Origin: Xanthoparmelia taractica
Lineage: Eukaryota; Ascomycota; Lecanoromycetes; Lecanorales; Parmeliaceae
Reading direction: 5' to 3'
Length of the DNA: 64,000 nucleotides
Assembly (NCBI GenBank): GCA_033085395.1
Contig: MU853200.1
Span: 52,297 to 116,296, forward strand
The translations under genes were made by a program, and so were the position numbers. Each line of letters opens with the position of its first letter. Position 1 is the first letter of the stretch. Shown piece by piece: positions 34,144 to 45,089 of this stretch. The notes under the pieces were generated by a model. The model searched no databases, was not told the DNA's origin, and saw only the letters and a list, made by a program, of their open reading frames with translations.

Positions 34144-35655
34144 CTATAGGCAGATACTTGTGTCGTCGAAGGATTCCTTCATGTCCCTATCAGAGGCTTT
34201 GGAAACGTTCGCGCTCTCATTCCAAAAATTGTCATGGCGACTTGAGTATGCTTCATTCGGCCAATGTCCATCCGTACTCTCAGGAGTATATGGCCCCTCG
34301 CTGCTATTCAGGGATGGAGAGCAATAGGGCGAGCTCACTGCAGAAAGCGGCCTTACCTGCGAGCCAAGTGGAGCATCTGTAGGATCGAACGGTACTGAAT
34401 ATTGGCCATCTAGGTAAAGTCCTTTGCTGCGCAAGAACTGCTCGATGTTGTCGTCCAGAATGTCAACCCACTTTTGCTGGTTCAGCAGCGGCCTGGTGTT
34501 GTCGAGGCTCTGCAGGTTCGATTTTGGATCCTCATTCCGAAGCTGCTGCATATTCTCAGTCCCTGTCCATTCCGACAGAGGCAGATGGTGGTCCAACTCA
34601 GAGTGGGCTGGTGGGGCGGCAATCTCACCGGCGTCTTCTTCCTCTTCGTCCTCTTCTTCGCCAAACGTGGCCTGATATCCGAGCATCGACACTGGTTCTT
34701 GGCCCAACGCTCCTCCCTGTCGTTGACTTCTCGGTTTAGCCGCCATCGGTTGGACAGACCTCATAGAGTCATGTTCATCTTCCTCCACTTCCGATTCTTC
34801 ATTACTATTCTTTGCAAGCTCACTCAGTCTCTCTGCTGTTGATCTGAGGTGTCCTGCTAGTGCTGGCGCTCCTTTCTGAATACCCGCTGCAATGGCTCTA
34901 TCATTGAAATCGAGAAAAGTCTTGTGCATATCTTCAATCGTCTTTTCCAGCGACGTGACTCGGCTGTTGAGACCAGAGATGGTTGTCTCTTTACGTTGGC
35001 GGTAAGCGCGTTGAGCAAGTCTGATCTGGGTACGTCGGCGCTGGATGATGTCAGTTCAAGAAATGCATTGACGTCTTGGGCGGGGAGTTTCGGGTGTTAC
35101 AAGCCCGGAGTGAAGCATATGGTACAATATCATGTCGAAACGCGAAAGGATTCATACTTCAGCCGCAGTTTGATCCTTGGTGTCAAGCCTCGGTCTGCCC
35201 CGTTGGCGAGCACTGTTCGCCTCATCTGCGCTCGTACCTTTCAAAGACTCTTTCCTTGATCTGCGGGTTCTCGCGCCGGCTGATGGACTGGGTGTCTTTG
35301 TCCTGAGCCTATTGTTGGCGGTGATGCCAAACAGCGGAGCATGTTCTCTTCCGCGCTGTATCGAGCTGACTTGCGCATAGTCCCTTTGATAATTCTCGGC
35401 TGACAGAACATCAAGATCCATCGGAGTGTGCGGATAGTAGGCCGTATAGCCGGTGGGCTCGACGATTTGAGAAGCACGACCCGTATAATTCCGTGATGGT
35501 TCGAGGCCTAGCCCTACTTGCGCTCTTTCATTCGGATTATTGCTGTAGTAGGGGGATTGGGTGAAGTAGGAGTCTCCCAAGAAGCCAAGGGGACTGAACT
35601 CATAATATTCATCATTTCCCCTTCTTGCTGACTCGGCCTCGCGCCCTCGGTTCAT
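34144..35655 (-). CDS. bZIP transcription factor with an Ile in place of the usual basic-region Asn
   Basis: Exons 35655-35158 and 35040-34144 (464 aa). The 117-bp intron (GTATGA...CAG) splits the protein exactly at the basic region, giving DQTAAE|RRRTQIRLAQRAYRQR, then KETTISGLNSRVTSLEKTIE as a leucine-zipper-like heptad helix. The Pap1/Yap-like core usually reads R-x-Q-N-R-x-A-Q-R; here the Asn that contacts DNA bases is Ile. I recall this in a broad group of fungal bZIPs, so it is likely inherited, not a mutation. The N-terminus is Tyr/Pro-rich with an RGRPRLD AT-hook-like motif (about residue 153). The C-terminal half is acidic (EEDEEEEDAGEIAAP) and may activate transcription. Target genes are unknown. 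Confidence 0.85.
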
Positions 35656-36710
35656 GACAAATGCTCTTTTTTTTTTCTCTGCGATTACTGATCACCAATT
35701 CACACTTTCTGCTCCAGTGTCAGCGTTGTCCAATCGCCTTCCATGAGGCTTACCCTAACCCTCGGCAACCAAAAGGCAACCACAGCGTCACGCTAACCCC
35801 TTTTGTGGCCGCTACTCTGTTCCTTCGGCTTTCGCAGCGAGCTTACAGCGAGCGTTCCGAGAGACAGGCGTCAATATGATGTGACGAGAGGGATGCACGA
35901 TTTCATTTATTCCAGAGCGGGGGACCTCTTCATATAGGCACATCAGCCTCGGCTCCACTCAAGACGCGAGTTGGAGCTGATAAAAGCCAGTGAAGATCGG
36001 ATATCATATTTGGGGAAGCTCACCGCCACCGCAATCACCCTAATGCTGCGTCTATGCCATGTTCAGCTAACGTCGATGGATCCTGCCATGTGGCAATTAC
36101 ACCTGCTACGGAACCCTAAACCTGCAACGTTACTTAGGAACAGTCAAACCCGCCCGAGGCAGCCGTAGCAGCGATCCTCTTGTGCAAGAATAGATCTCAA
36201 GGGATTCAAAGCCGCTGCACTGCTACCATGACGTCTCAATAGGCCGTCAGATCTTCCTGCACGTCACAGAAATTTCTCAATTCCTGCTTATGCGGCCTGC
36301 TACCATCGGCTTCAGGTAGTCAATCTATGATCCCGCTGCCATCCATCATGTCCAATGAGGCATTCTCGCCCATAACTCCCTTGCTATGGCGTCATGCAAT
36401 AACCGTACCTGCAGACAAGACTGCAGTTTGTTAGGTCAATTATCAAGGAGCTGATACTTACCCGAATCAGGTCATCTGCCGGCAACTGTACCGAGCAATA
36501 ACAAATCTAGAGACCCTTTAACCTTTCATCTTGTTGTTTCTTCATCATTTCGGTTTCGTTCGAAGATGTTTCTGGAAGCTCTGTCAAGTCTCGGAAAGCC
36601 TTTGGAGTACCTCTAAAGGTCTCAATGTCCCTACGAAAAACCAGCTATGCCAACAAGGATTGGACCAATCATATCCAACGATAAAAGATTGGTAGAGGGA
36701 CAGTCAGGCT

Positions 36711-37025
36711 TCAACCACAGAAGGCGACGACCCAAGGGAATCTTTGGGCTGGTTTCAATAGGAGATTCTGAGAGTCCAAGGCCTTGATTATCCTCCACAC
36801 CTTTCCTAAAGATGGAAGATCAGTGAAGTTGAACGAACTCAGTGCACGAAGTGCTTTTCCCGAGTGGCACACAGAGCGCTTCGTGACGCTATCGGCATCC
36901 ACCTCGGCGAATTTAGCGAACTTAGTTTTGTGAAAGGCTGGTGAGGTTGCAAACGCGGTTTAGTGTCTCCACCAGCATCTTGGTCATCTGGGCCTGGACA
37001 AATGATGGATCGTCCCCAGATCACG
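36711..37025 (-). pseudogene. Frameshifted coding relic
   Basis: On the minus strand one frame (about 37025-36922) reads DDPSFVQAQMTKMLVETLNR then VCNLTSLS and stops. A second frame (36923-36711) continues KFAKFAEVDADSVTKRSVCH and later ALRALSSFNFTDLPSLGKVW. Two coding-like peptides meeting head to tail in different frames, with no splice sites at the junction, suggest a decayed gene with an indel near 36922. The text resembles LRR-like F-box proteins only vaguely; no family is assigned. Confidence 0.35.
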
Positions 37026-37903
37026 TTAGCCCGGTGGTGACCGGTCCAATCAATTTCAGAAAACGAATGAAATGTTCACATGAAGCAAATGCTCCGGAGC
37101 AAAGAGGAGTACGGGTCTCTATCCGCTTAGGGCATCTGGTTGGGCATTGCGCGGTCAGTGAGCTACGCTAGGTCTCTGCACCTATAGGGGTAATCGGAAG
37201 CAGCTCACTGGTCCAAGGGGATGAGCTGCATGCGCCATGGTGCAAGCTTACATCACAAGGCGTTCGAGAAGGTGACCTAGTTGGATTCCAAATCCTCCGG
37301 TGTTCCTGTCAGAGCCTGAAGATGCAGGGCTTTCTAGCGGTGTGCACAGACAGCTTCGTTAGGAGGTTTTCGTGAGTACGAGCTTACGATGCCACGGTCT
37401 GGACCACCACGTTGCATTACAGCCGTTCCTCGAACTACTGGACCGGCAGGACTTTCCACTCAGGCTATTTTTCTCTCGTCGATTAAGTAGATATTTGCTA
37501 TAGGCAACTTGCTCATGGGGCTCTAGCAATGATCCAGCGTTTCTGCCGGAATCGTGCCATAAAATATTCCATGCATGCGCTCCAGGACAACCTTATCTGA
37601 CCGAGTTGGCCGCTCTTCAATCTCAGGAGGTCAGCCTCCGAAAACGAACAACAAGTCCAGGAAGAATTGAGCTCGGCCATTATTTGGCGGCTAGCAGTGC
37701 TTTAAAGGTGAGTCATTGGTTCTCTCGCCTTTTCTTCAATTGGAGTCCTTTATTTGTGTCGTCCACGCCTGCGCATGCTAAGTGTGGCACTTTCCGAACG
37801 TTACTCTTTCGCAACTCGCGATTATCGAGCATCGCGAGATTCTGCGGTACGCGAATGCGAAAAGCCATGTCAGCCCTGCCAAGCCCAGAGATCAACAGAT
37901 GAC

Positions 37904-38514
37904 TTAAATGGGGAAGAGTCCAGGCGAATAGTGATCACCGTGTCTTTGATAGCAAACCTTCCCCATTACAAACCACAAGAGTCGGATATGCCGGCCGTCT
38001 TTGAGATATTCACATATGACCACCATCAGCGGAGTTTGGTAAAGACCGAGCGCGCGCAACCAGGCCTCGACCTCTAGAAGAATACCCTTTTCGCGCAAGC
38101 GAAAAAAATCCGGAATTGATTCAGCTTGCTTCGATAGTTATGACGGCGATACCTGCGCTGAAGAATATCCATAATTTTGGGCCAGCGATCCCTAGACATA
38201 TTACGGAACCCTGGATTTCTTGTACAGCCATATATCACCTTGCGCGCCTATATTAAACACCACAAGGTATTGCGCAAGCTGTCATATGACTGTGTACGTC
38301 TCGGGCCGGCCAAGTTCATCATTGGGAATTGTGATGCAAGATCTCCATCGACCCGAACCTTGTGCGGATAGGCGAGTAGAGATACGAGGTCATCTGGATG
38401 TAACACAATGAAAGGAGGGTGAAAAGTGGAGGACTCTTTGACAATTTCAAGCTCGCTCGATTTGACTTCAGGGGTTGGTACAAGCAAGTCGCTATGGCAC
38501 TCAATGCTTGACAT
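37904..38514 (-). pseudogene. Decayed gene with one in-frame TAG and one frameshift
   Basis: From 38514 the frame reads PPFIVLHPDDLVSLLAYPHK, then LASQFPMMNLAGPRRTQSYD, reaching a TAG at about 38248. The same frame goes on with NPGFRNMSRDRWPKIMDILQ and NYRSKLNQF. At a T-run near 38105 the good reading shifts to another frame: IPDFFRLREKGILLEVEAWL, then LGLYQTPLMVVICEYLKDGR, ending at 37904. One stop and one slip at a homopolymer account for the whole ~200-residue protein. An intron could explain the shift but I see no matching donor. The family is not recognised. Confidence 0.45.
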
Positions 38515-38724
38515 GTCTGAACCATGACTAAGAGGAAGACATCATGTGACAGCGATGTGGGTGCGATGAGGGAACGCAAGTTTACTGTGGCATTTGCGTA
38601 TATACCCTATTCAAGTGAAGCTAAAGCTATATATTCGGCGGACAAAGTCTAGGAAAGGGCTTGTCTTTAGGTGTGCCCTGTCAGGATTTCAAGGCATGAG
38701 CCAATCATCAACTGACATTTAGGA

Positions 38725-38753
38725 ATATTGAGCCAGGTTCTTTGGCTCAATAT
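38725..38753. other. Perfect 11-bp inverted repeat, 7-nt loop
   Basis: ATATTGAGCCA (38725-38735) and TGGCTCAATAT (38743-38753) are exact reverse complements around a 7-base loop. It sits between two decayed relics and belongs to no gene model. Confidence 0.8.
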
Positions 38754-39360
38754 AGCATGAAGTCGGGATTTCCAAGCGCGAGGTCGCAAAATCTATCAAG
38801 CACTGGGTGGTTGACCTGCTACAGCATCATGGGAGGATAGCGTTTGACCATCTTTATTCTGAGGACCCAAGAGCTTGCTTCAATAGCTTTGCAGTACCGT
38901 AGGCAGCATGTACACGGGCACTCAGTCCGTTGCAACATTCTATTGGCCAGAGACGTCTCCTTTCCTCTGTACTGCCTTGGCAGATTCTAGAGACTTTACG
39001 ACGACACTTCGTCTCTACTAAAACCATTTTCGGCCTCAGAGTGATCAACCGAGCTTGTAAAGACTGGTGAGCTGACAATAGCGCTTCACGATAAGAAACA
39101 GGTAAACAATCATCCTGTCTGGGTAAGGCTCCATAGCAAACGGCCGTGCGCTAATCACGCTCGGACCGCATTTGTCTCTGTTCCTGTCTGGCATAGTCGG
39201 GGTTCTTAGCACATCAGCTGGAGTGTTTCGTCTTTAGCAGTCATATTGATATTTTCTTCGTCCCAATCTTGTTCAGTTATAGATTCAAGGGAGACAGACG
39301 CCGACGACGATGGCACAACCGTCCTAGAACTCAAGGATATCAAGTCGTGGGCTTCGGGTT

Positions 39361-39633
39361 TGAGGATGACCCGCCTTGAATGAGTTCGTACGCAATGATT
39401 CAGGGAGGTTCAATGACACCACAGCAGAAGAGGTGTTCAAGGCATGGGGGAAAGGCAAGCGGAAGTGCCAGAAATAGTTTGGTTTCGCAACTGGATGGAA
39501 GACCAATTTGGACAAACGCGATACAGCATTGAGATACTTTACGAGAGGATTTGATGAAGACTATGGATTTCGGTAGCGATCCCTCAATCAGCTTTTCAAG
39601 GACTTCCACGGATACTTGGGAAATGAACGATGA
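39361..39633 (+). pseudogene. Coding relic interrupted only by TAG/TGA stops
   Basis: One frame reads ALNEFVRNDSGRFNDTTAEE then VFKAWGKGKRK, a TAG at 39475, FGFATGWKTNLDKRDTALRY then FTRGFDEDYGFR, a TAG at 39574, and RSLNQLFKDFHGYLGNER before a TGA at 39631. Upstream TGAs lie at 39361 and 39367. The peptides between stops look like continuous protein without frameshift. All stops can be derived from CAG or CGA by single C-to-T changes, as in RIP or methyl-cytosine deamination. The family is not recognised. Confidence 0.45.
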
Positions 39634-40324
39634 ATTTGAAGATGGTGTCCACACGGTCACTTGTCCGCGAGAGCGACCCGGGAGAAGAGCTGACGGAGCG
39701 TGCTTAGGTACTCAGAGTCGTGCAACCAAAGACCCTAAAGCTTTACAACATCTCACTCATCGTGCAGGACAAGGTTTACATTTGACCCAACACTGAGTTG
39801 CTTGTCAAGTGCGGCACAATCCACCCGAACCGAGAAGCTCTTCGCCATCATCGAGCTCGCCAACTGCAGCCTTGTAGGCAGTACCGGTAAGAAGAATAAG
39901 CGGGCGGCGTGAATCGTCTCTTCCGGCAACATCTATTCGCACATACTTTTTATATGAGCAATAAAACTAGTGTCCCCACTGAAAGTCCGGCAGTAAGCTG
40001 TGCCATTGGTGGAGGACTATTTCATCAGGTCGCTATTCAAACATTATCCTGCTGATTTTCACAGTAGGATATCTTAGCTGCTGTGTTCTTGAACGCTTTC
40101 GGGAAGCTGTAAGGGCACGACACCGATGGGACCGAGCGAGAGTTGAAGTAGTTGAAAGAATGGACTATCTTTCGCCACTGTAGACGAATCTGTGACCAGC
40201 GTATGATGCCATTGCTGTCATTGTTTCGTTAGTAGATGGGCCTCAATGCGTGCTTGCAGTCAAGGCTGTTGAGAGAGCAATCTTGAAACTAGCGGCTTCC
40301 TAATTTCCACCACCTCGTAAAAAC

Positions 40325-41197
40325 ATGCCTCCCACGAACCATCCACCACACCAAGCACGTGTAGTCCTCTACCACCAAACCCACTATCACCGAAACAATT
40401 TCGTCTCCCTTCTACCCCTCCTTACGGAAGCTGCTGAATTGGTCCCAATCACCCACCTGATCATCGCCGCCATCCACCTCAATGACCCTCCTGGCCACAT
40501 CAACCTCAACGATGATCCGCCAGACTGTTCAAAATACGATAGCTTATGGGAAGAAGTCGCCATCATGCAAGACATTGGCGTCAAAGTCCTCGGTATGCTG
40601 GGCGGTGCAGCGCAGGGCAGCTTCCAACGGCTAGACCGGAGCGACTGGGAGTTTGAAGCATACTACGTCCCCTTGCGAGACATGATACGGCGGCATAATC
40701 TCGATGGGTTGGATCTGGACGTCGAGGAAGAGATGTCTTTGAATGGCATCATACGTCTCATCGACCGTCTGAAAGCGGACTTCGGGCCTGACTTCCTCGT
40801 CACTCTCGCCCCCGTGGCTAGGGCACTCCAAGGCCGTCCCCACCTCTCCGGTTTCGACTATGAGGCGCTGGAGATAATGCGCGGGAGCAGCATAGCATGG
40901 TACAATACGCAATTCTACAACAATTGGGGCCGACTCGAGTCCTTCATCGACTACGATGCTATACTTAGACAAGGATGGAGCGCCGAGAAAGTGGTGGTGG
41001 GTGCGCTGACCAGTCCTGGCAGTGGGAATGGCTTCGTAGAGACGGAGGAACTCAAGAGGACTGTAAGGGCGTTGAGCCAGTTCTACAGGGGGTTCGGAGG
41101 GGTGATGGGGTGGGAGTATTTTAATAGCGAGCCTGGGGGTGAAGGGAGGCCATGGGTGTGGGCGACAGGGATGATGGAAAGTGTGAGAAGTTGTTGA
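40325..41197 (+). CDS. GH18 glycoside hydrolase (chitinase / endo-N-acetylglucosaminidase type), no signal peptide
   Basis: Single exon, 290 aa, ATG at 40325. The TIM-barrel strands are visible: ARVVLYHQTHY, ITHLIIAAIHL, VKVLGMLGGA, LDGLDLDVEEE, FLVTLAPVA, SIAWYNTQFYN, VVVGALTSP and GVMGWEYFNS. The catalytic signature D-x-x-D-x-D-x-E is intact in DGLDLDVEE, with the last Glu as proton donor. MLGGA is the usual GH18 S-G-G strand equivalent. Family enzymes cut beta-1,4 GlcNAc links in chitin or the chitobiose core of N-glycans. There is no signal peptide and no carbohydrate-binding module, and the protein is short, so an intracellular role (for example in glycan or chitin-oligomer turnover) is more likely than wall lysis. 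It stands alone between long spacers. Confidence 0.87.
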   Translation: MPPTNHPPHQARVVLYHQTHYHRNNFVSLLPLLTEAAELVPITHLIIAAIHLNDPPGHINLNDDPPDCSKYDSLWEEVAIMQDIGVKVLGMLGGAAQGSFQRLDRSDWEFEAYYVPLRDMIRRHNLDGLDLDVEEEMSLNGIIRLIDRLKADFGPDFLVTLAPVARALQGRPHLSGFDYEALEIMRGSSIAWYNTQFYNNWGRLESFIDYDAILRQGWSAEKVVVGALTSPGSGNGFVETEELKRTVRALSQFYRGFGGVMGWEYFNSEPGGEGRPWVWATGMMESVRSC

Positions 41198-42997
41198 TGC
41201 ATAGATGGTGAAGGGGATACAGGATGGGGTTGCATTTGGGACAGCTTAGGCTATCACGCATACTGTGCTTATTCTTTACCTGGAGCACAAAGGAGTGGAT
41301 GGAAGGGTTATGGACTGGTCCCACTTAGCATGAGGACTTATGCCATCTCCTCCGCTCTCTACTTTGGGAAGAGACACTCGCTGCCAAGTTGTTTTACCCT
41401 CGGACAAGACGCTTGACAGTTAAGGGCGCTAGGTGGGTAGACAGCGGAGGTATCCTCTAGGCGAAAGGACGGAGGATGCCGCGAGTGCAGCTGGACGGCC
41501 CGGAGCAGGGAGAAAGGAAGCAGACATTGGGGGTAAAGTCTGCAATAATAATGGAGATTCCAAGCTGATTTAAGAGGTCTGATACGATAGGTTCTGAGGC
41601 AGCCTTCTGCCTTTTCAACCTTAGTTCCACGCCTACAGGTTTTACTACTTGACACGAAATCGGGGTGGCATGCATGTGTAGCGGGAGATCAGCGTTGGAG
41701 GCAGGCGTGACATCTGCTACGCGCATGTCACAAAACCATTTCAATCTTGATGCTCTCTTCCTCTTCCCTTTTCCTAAAGTATTTCATGTGAAAAAAACAT
41801 ATTATTGATTGTTGAAAAGAAAAAACCTCCGAGTCCTTATGTTAAGAGTTAGAAGCACCGCTCTTGCTCGCTGTTCCGATGAATTGGTGGTTCATTATTT
41901 TGGGGAAGTGGGTGTAGGAAGAGGTGTGGCGCATGACGACTAGAATTGGGCACTAGCTCATAAATGTTGCCTCTTTCGATCACACGCTTTTCACACAGCA
42001 GGTGGAGGGCCGATATGAATCCTCATTGGACATTTGCTCTTATTCCTTCTCCCCGTTCCCCCTCCCATCCTCCCATCCTCCCATCCTTCCATCCCTTTTT
42101 TTTTTCCCTTGTCTTCCCGAACAGCCTCTCTCTCCTCTCCAATCTCTAAATCTCTCTCTCTCTCTACTAGGTACTTCTACCCTTGGTGCTGCTTGCTACT
42201 TCCTGCATCAAAAAGCTTATCACTGGGATTCTACCTGTCGGACATACTTTAGATAGAATGTTCGGCTACAATTAACCGTCCAATAATAATGATAATAATA
42301 CTTTCTGCGAGGTTCGCAGTTTGCTAAACATTATTAAAAAAAAAGTGTACTTCTAATCCTCACCCAATATTTGCTTGCTGGAGCAATTCATAGGAATTAA
42401 ATCATGAAAATAATAAAATAATAAAAAATATTTTTATTATTATTATTAGGATTTAGGGGAGAAATTTTGCCATTCCGGACCCCTGGATATTGGCGCCAAA
42501 GCTGTGGCTGGTGCCTCTAAATCTTTCACAATCCGCAGCCCCATTGAAGGCCTTCCACCATTGACCTACTCCATCTGCTACAACGGCTGTTAACGCTCCA
42601 CAAGGTCCCGTCTAGGCCATATGATTTACACTCTGCTATCAACTTGGATTTCATCGCAGTCAACACCCTGCGCTGCCCTCTTTCTCTACGCTCGCTACCA
42701 ATCTGCGGTCGCAAATCCTTCAGCTGCCAGCCCCCAGCCTTGCTAATTCAACTACTGCCCATCCTACAAACAACGACGGTCACAAGGAATCGCGCTGGTA
42801 TAGATGATCAGGATAAAAGATCAAGAGCTGGGACCATCATTGTGCTCGTGCTGGATATTGGGACTTGCTCTGAAAGCATCTGTGGCACCCTGGGACGACC
42901 TCGGAACAAGCTCACCACGCAATCACGGCGGCCCCGTCATCAAATCCCCGTGCGATAGACTACCTGCAGCCTCACTGAGGTTGACTGGTCGCCCCAC
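41198..42997. other. 1.8-kb spacer, A/T-rich centre
   Basis: Holds the GH18 3' end and the PSR1 promoter. From about 42270 to 42450 the DNA is very A/T-rich, with AAT/ATT runs and the hairpin at 42418-42440. A pyrimidine-rich tract lies at 42040-42170. No gene is supported. Confidence 0.5.
42418..42440. other. A/T hairpin
   Basis: ATAATAAAAA (42418-42427) pairs with TTTTTATTAT (42431-42440) across a 3-base loop, inside a longer AT-trinucleotide region between the GH18 gene and PSR1. Confidence 0.65.
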
Positions 42998-45089
42998 ATG
43001 AGCAGCGAGATTGCGCAAGCGCCCAAAGAGGATATTCCACTCTCGAGTGCCATCGCAAACGACCTGGATTTACCTCCCAATACCCATCTGGAGCCTCCGA
43101 CTTCAGACATCTACGGTATGTCGCAAAAACCCCTGATCTGTGTCGTCTATTGCCGTTCTTGGGCTAGGGTATATGCATAGCCAAGTATGCTGATTTTCAT
43201 TGCAGATTCTGCGTCCTCCACCACAAAACCGACACTCGCTCCTACACCCGATTCCCCAATCCCATCTTCCACGTCGAACCCCTTGAACCCAGAACCAACA
43301 ATCAGTAAACCAGGTGGAGAAGATGAGATAGCTTCATCATCTGCAGCAATACCTGGCTCGCAGGAGAAGTCGGCGGAGGGGGATCCCGTACCCAGCGTAC
43401 CCCTACGATCATCCTCCACCGCGAAGACGCAGACTCCGGGCATAACACCAATGATCGAGAAGTCTATAGAGAAGCCTGCTGAAGAGTCAACATCATTATC
43501 GAAGAAAGGATCAAAAGGTAGCATCAGAGCAAAAAGCCAGAGTGGCGGTGTTGCGGAAAAGAAAACCGTAGAAAATCAAAAAGCGAGTCCCCTAGCCTCG
43601 AATGACCCGGAGAAACTGGGCGGCGAAGTACAAGCGGCCAATAAAACAAAACCAAAAAGAAGGGGTGGTTTTCTGTCATTCCTAAATTGTTGCAGCGCAC
43701 CAGAAAATGCCAATACAGTCGAAGGTGGTGAACAGGCAGTTCCGGCGAAAAAGGCCAAGGTGCTTCAACAAAAGCCCGGAAGACAACCCACTCCGGTGGT
43801 GAAGGCGAACGCTAGCGCAGGAGAGTCGAGCACAGGAGAATCGAAAGAGGTTGCCGAGGAAAGTATTGGAGGACCGGAATACTCCGAGCTTAAGCCAGCT
43901 ACAAAACCCATGATGATCACAAGATCATCGAAAGACAAGGTGCCGGCAGAAAAGTCGGTCGCGCAAGCTCCACCTGTGTCATCTACAGCAGAGACCACAG
44001 AACCGCCAGCGGCTACAGAAACTCGCGATCCTCCATTACCGCCTCTGCCAGCTTTGAACGTTTCTTCGCCCCCAGAAGTGAATGCCGGACAGGCTATGGA
44101 GGCAACGCCAGTCGCCGTTAGCACCGCGCCCCCTCAATTAATTGAACCCGATCAATCCGTGGCCGAACAAGGAACCACAATCAACGATCGCACACCTCAA
44201 CAGGAACAAGCAGACAGCGACATTGCCATGGTCGATGCCCCACCGCTCACTACGGCCGTGGAAGAACCATCAATGACAACGCAGGAGGTGACTCAGTCTC
44301 AAGTGAATCTGCCTCCTCCGCCTCCACGACAAGATACGACAACTTCAGGGTCCAGTGCTGCCACGCCAAGTGATAAACAACGATGGCTGTTACCGCCACT
44401 TCAACCTCACTTCAAGGGCAGGAAATGCTTAGTCCTGGACTTGGATGAAACCCTAGTACACAGCAGCTTTAAGGTGCGCCCGTCGTTTTTCTATGATGTC
44501 TATCAGGCTAACCTTTCCAGATACTCCACCAAGCCGACTTCACCATACCTGTCGAGATCGAAGGCCAATTCCACAACGTTTATGTTATCAAGCGACCGGG
44601 CGTTGATCAATTCATGAAGCGAGTTGGTGAGCTCTATGAAGTTGTTGTGTTTACGGCTTCGGTCTCAAAGGTATTCATCTGCTCCTGGTTCATTGGATCG
44701 CTTCAGGGCTGACACATACTAGTACGGAGATCCGCTGCTTGATCAATTGGATATTCACAAGGTTGTTCATCATCGGCTTTTCCGTGAGAGCTGCTACAAC
44801 CATCAAGGCAACTACGTCAAGGTTCGTATCAACTGGTCTCTGCTCTTGGCTTGATTGTCTGCTAACCTTGGTCAAGGATCTTTCGCAAGTCGGCCGTGAC
44901 CTACGCGAGACCATCATTATTGACAATTCGCCCACATCCTACATCTTCCATCCACAACATGCCGTACCCATCAGTAGCTGGTTCTCCGACGCCCACGACA
45001 ATGAGCTCTTGGATCTCATCCCCGTCCTGGAAGATCTGGCAGGAAGCCAAGTCAGAGACGTGAGCTTGGTGCTTGACGTATCATTATGA
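42998..45089 (+). CDS. PSR1: PSR1-type FCP/NIF-domain phosphatase (plasma-membrane HAD phosphatase)
   Basis: Five exons fit exactly: 42998-43115, 43206-44473, 44521-44670, 44723-44821 and 44877-45089 (615 aa). The first ~450 residues are Pro/Ser/Thr/Glu-rich and disordered, with one conserved island, GGFLSFLNCCSAPENAN, which corresponds to the short Cys-pair motif near the yeast Psr1 N-terminus (a palmitoylation anchor there). The C-terminal catalytic domain has the HAD nucleophile motif CLVLDLDETLVHSSFK, then VVVFTASVSK|YGDPLLDQLD, NHQGNYVK|DLSQVGRDL and the acid motif TIIIDNSPTSYIFHPQHAVP. Yeast Psr1/Psr2 act with Whi2 in general stress and sodium responses. Intron 4 (44822-44876) is non-standard at both ends: GTTCGT donor and AAG acceptor after a CTAAC branch site; homology fixes it. 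Confidence 0.92.

Larger units (their letters stand above)
35656..40324. other. 4.7-kb gene desert with decayed coding relics
   Basis: The longest gene-free stretch of the window without low-complexity DNA. No intact gene is supported. Three blocks with coding-like peptides broken by stops or frameshifts are listed separately (36711-37025, 37904-38514, 39361-39633), plus a perfect hairpin at 38725-38753. The final part is the promoter of the GH18 gene. Confidence 0.55.

Noticed and set aside
35656..40324. A transposon or retroelement in the gene desert
   Set aside because: No terminal repeats, transposase or reverse-transcriptase motifs were found; the relics read as ordinary cellular proteins.
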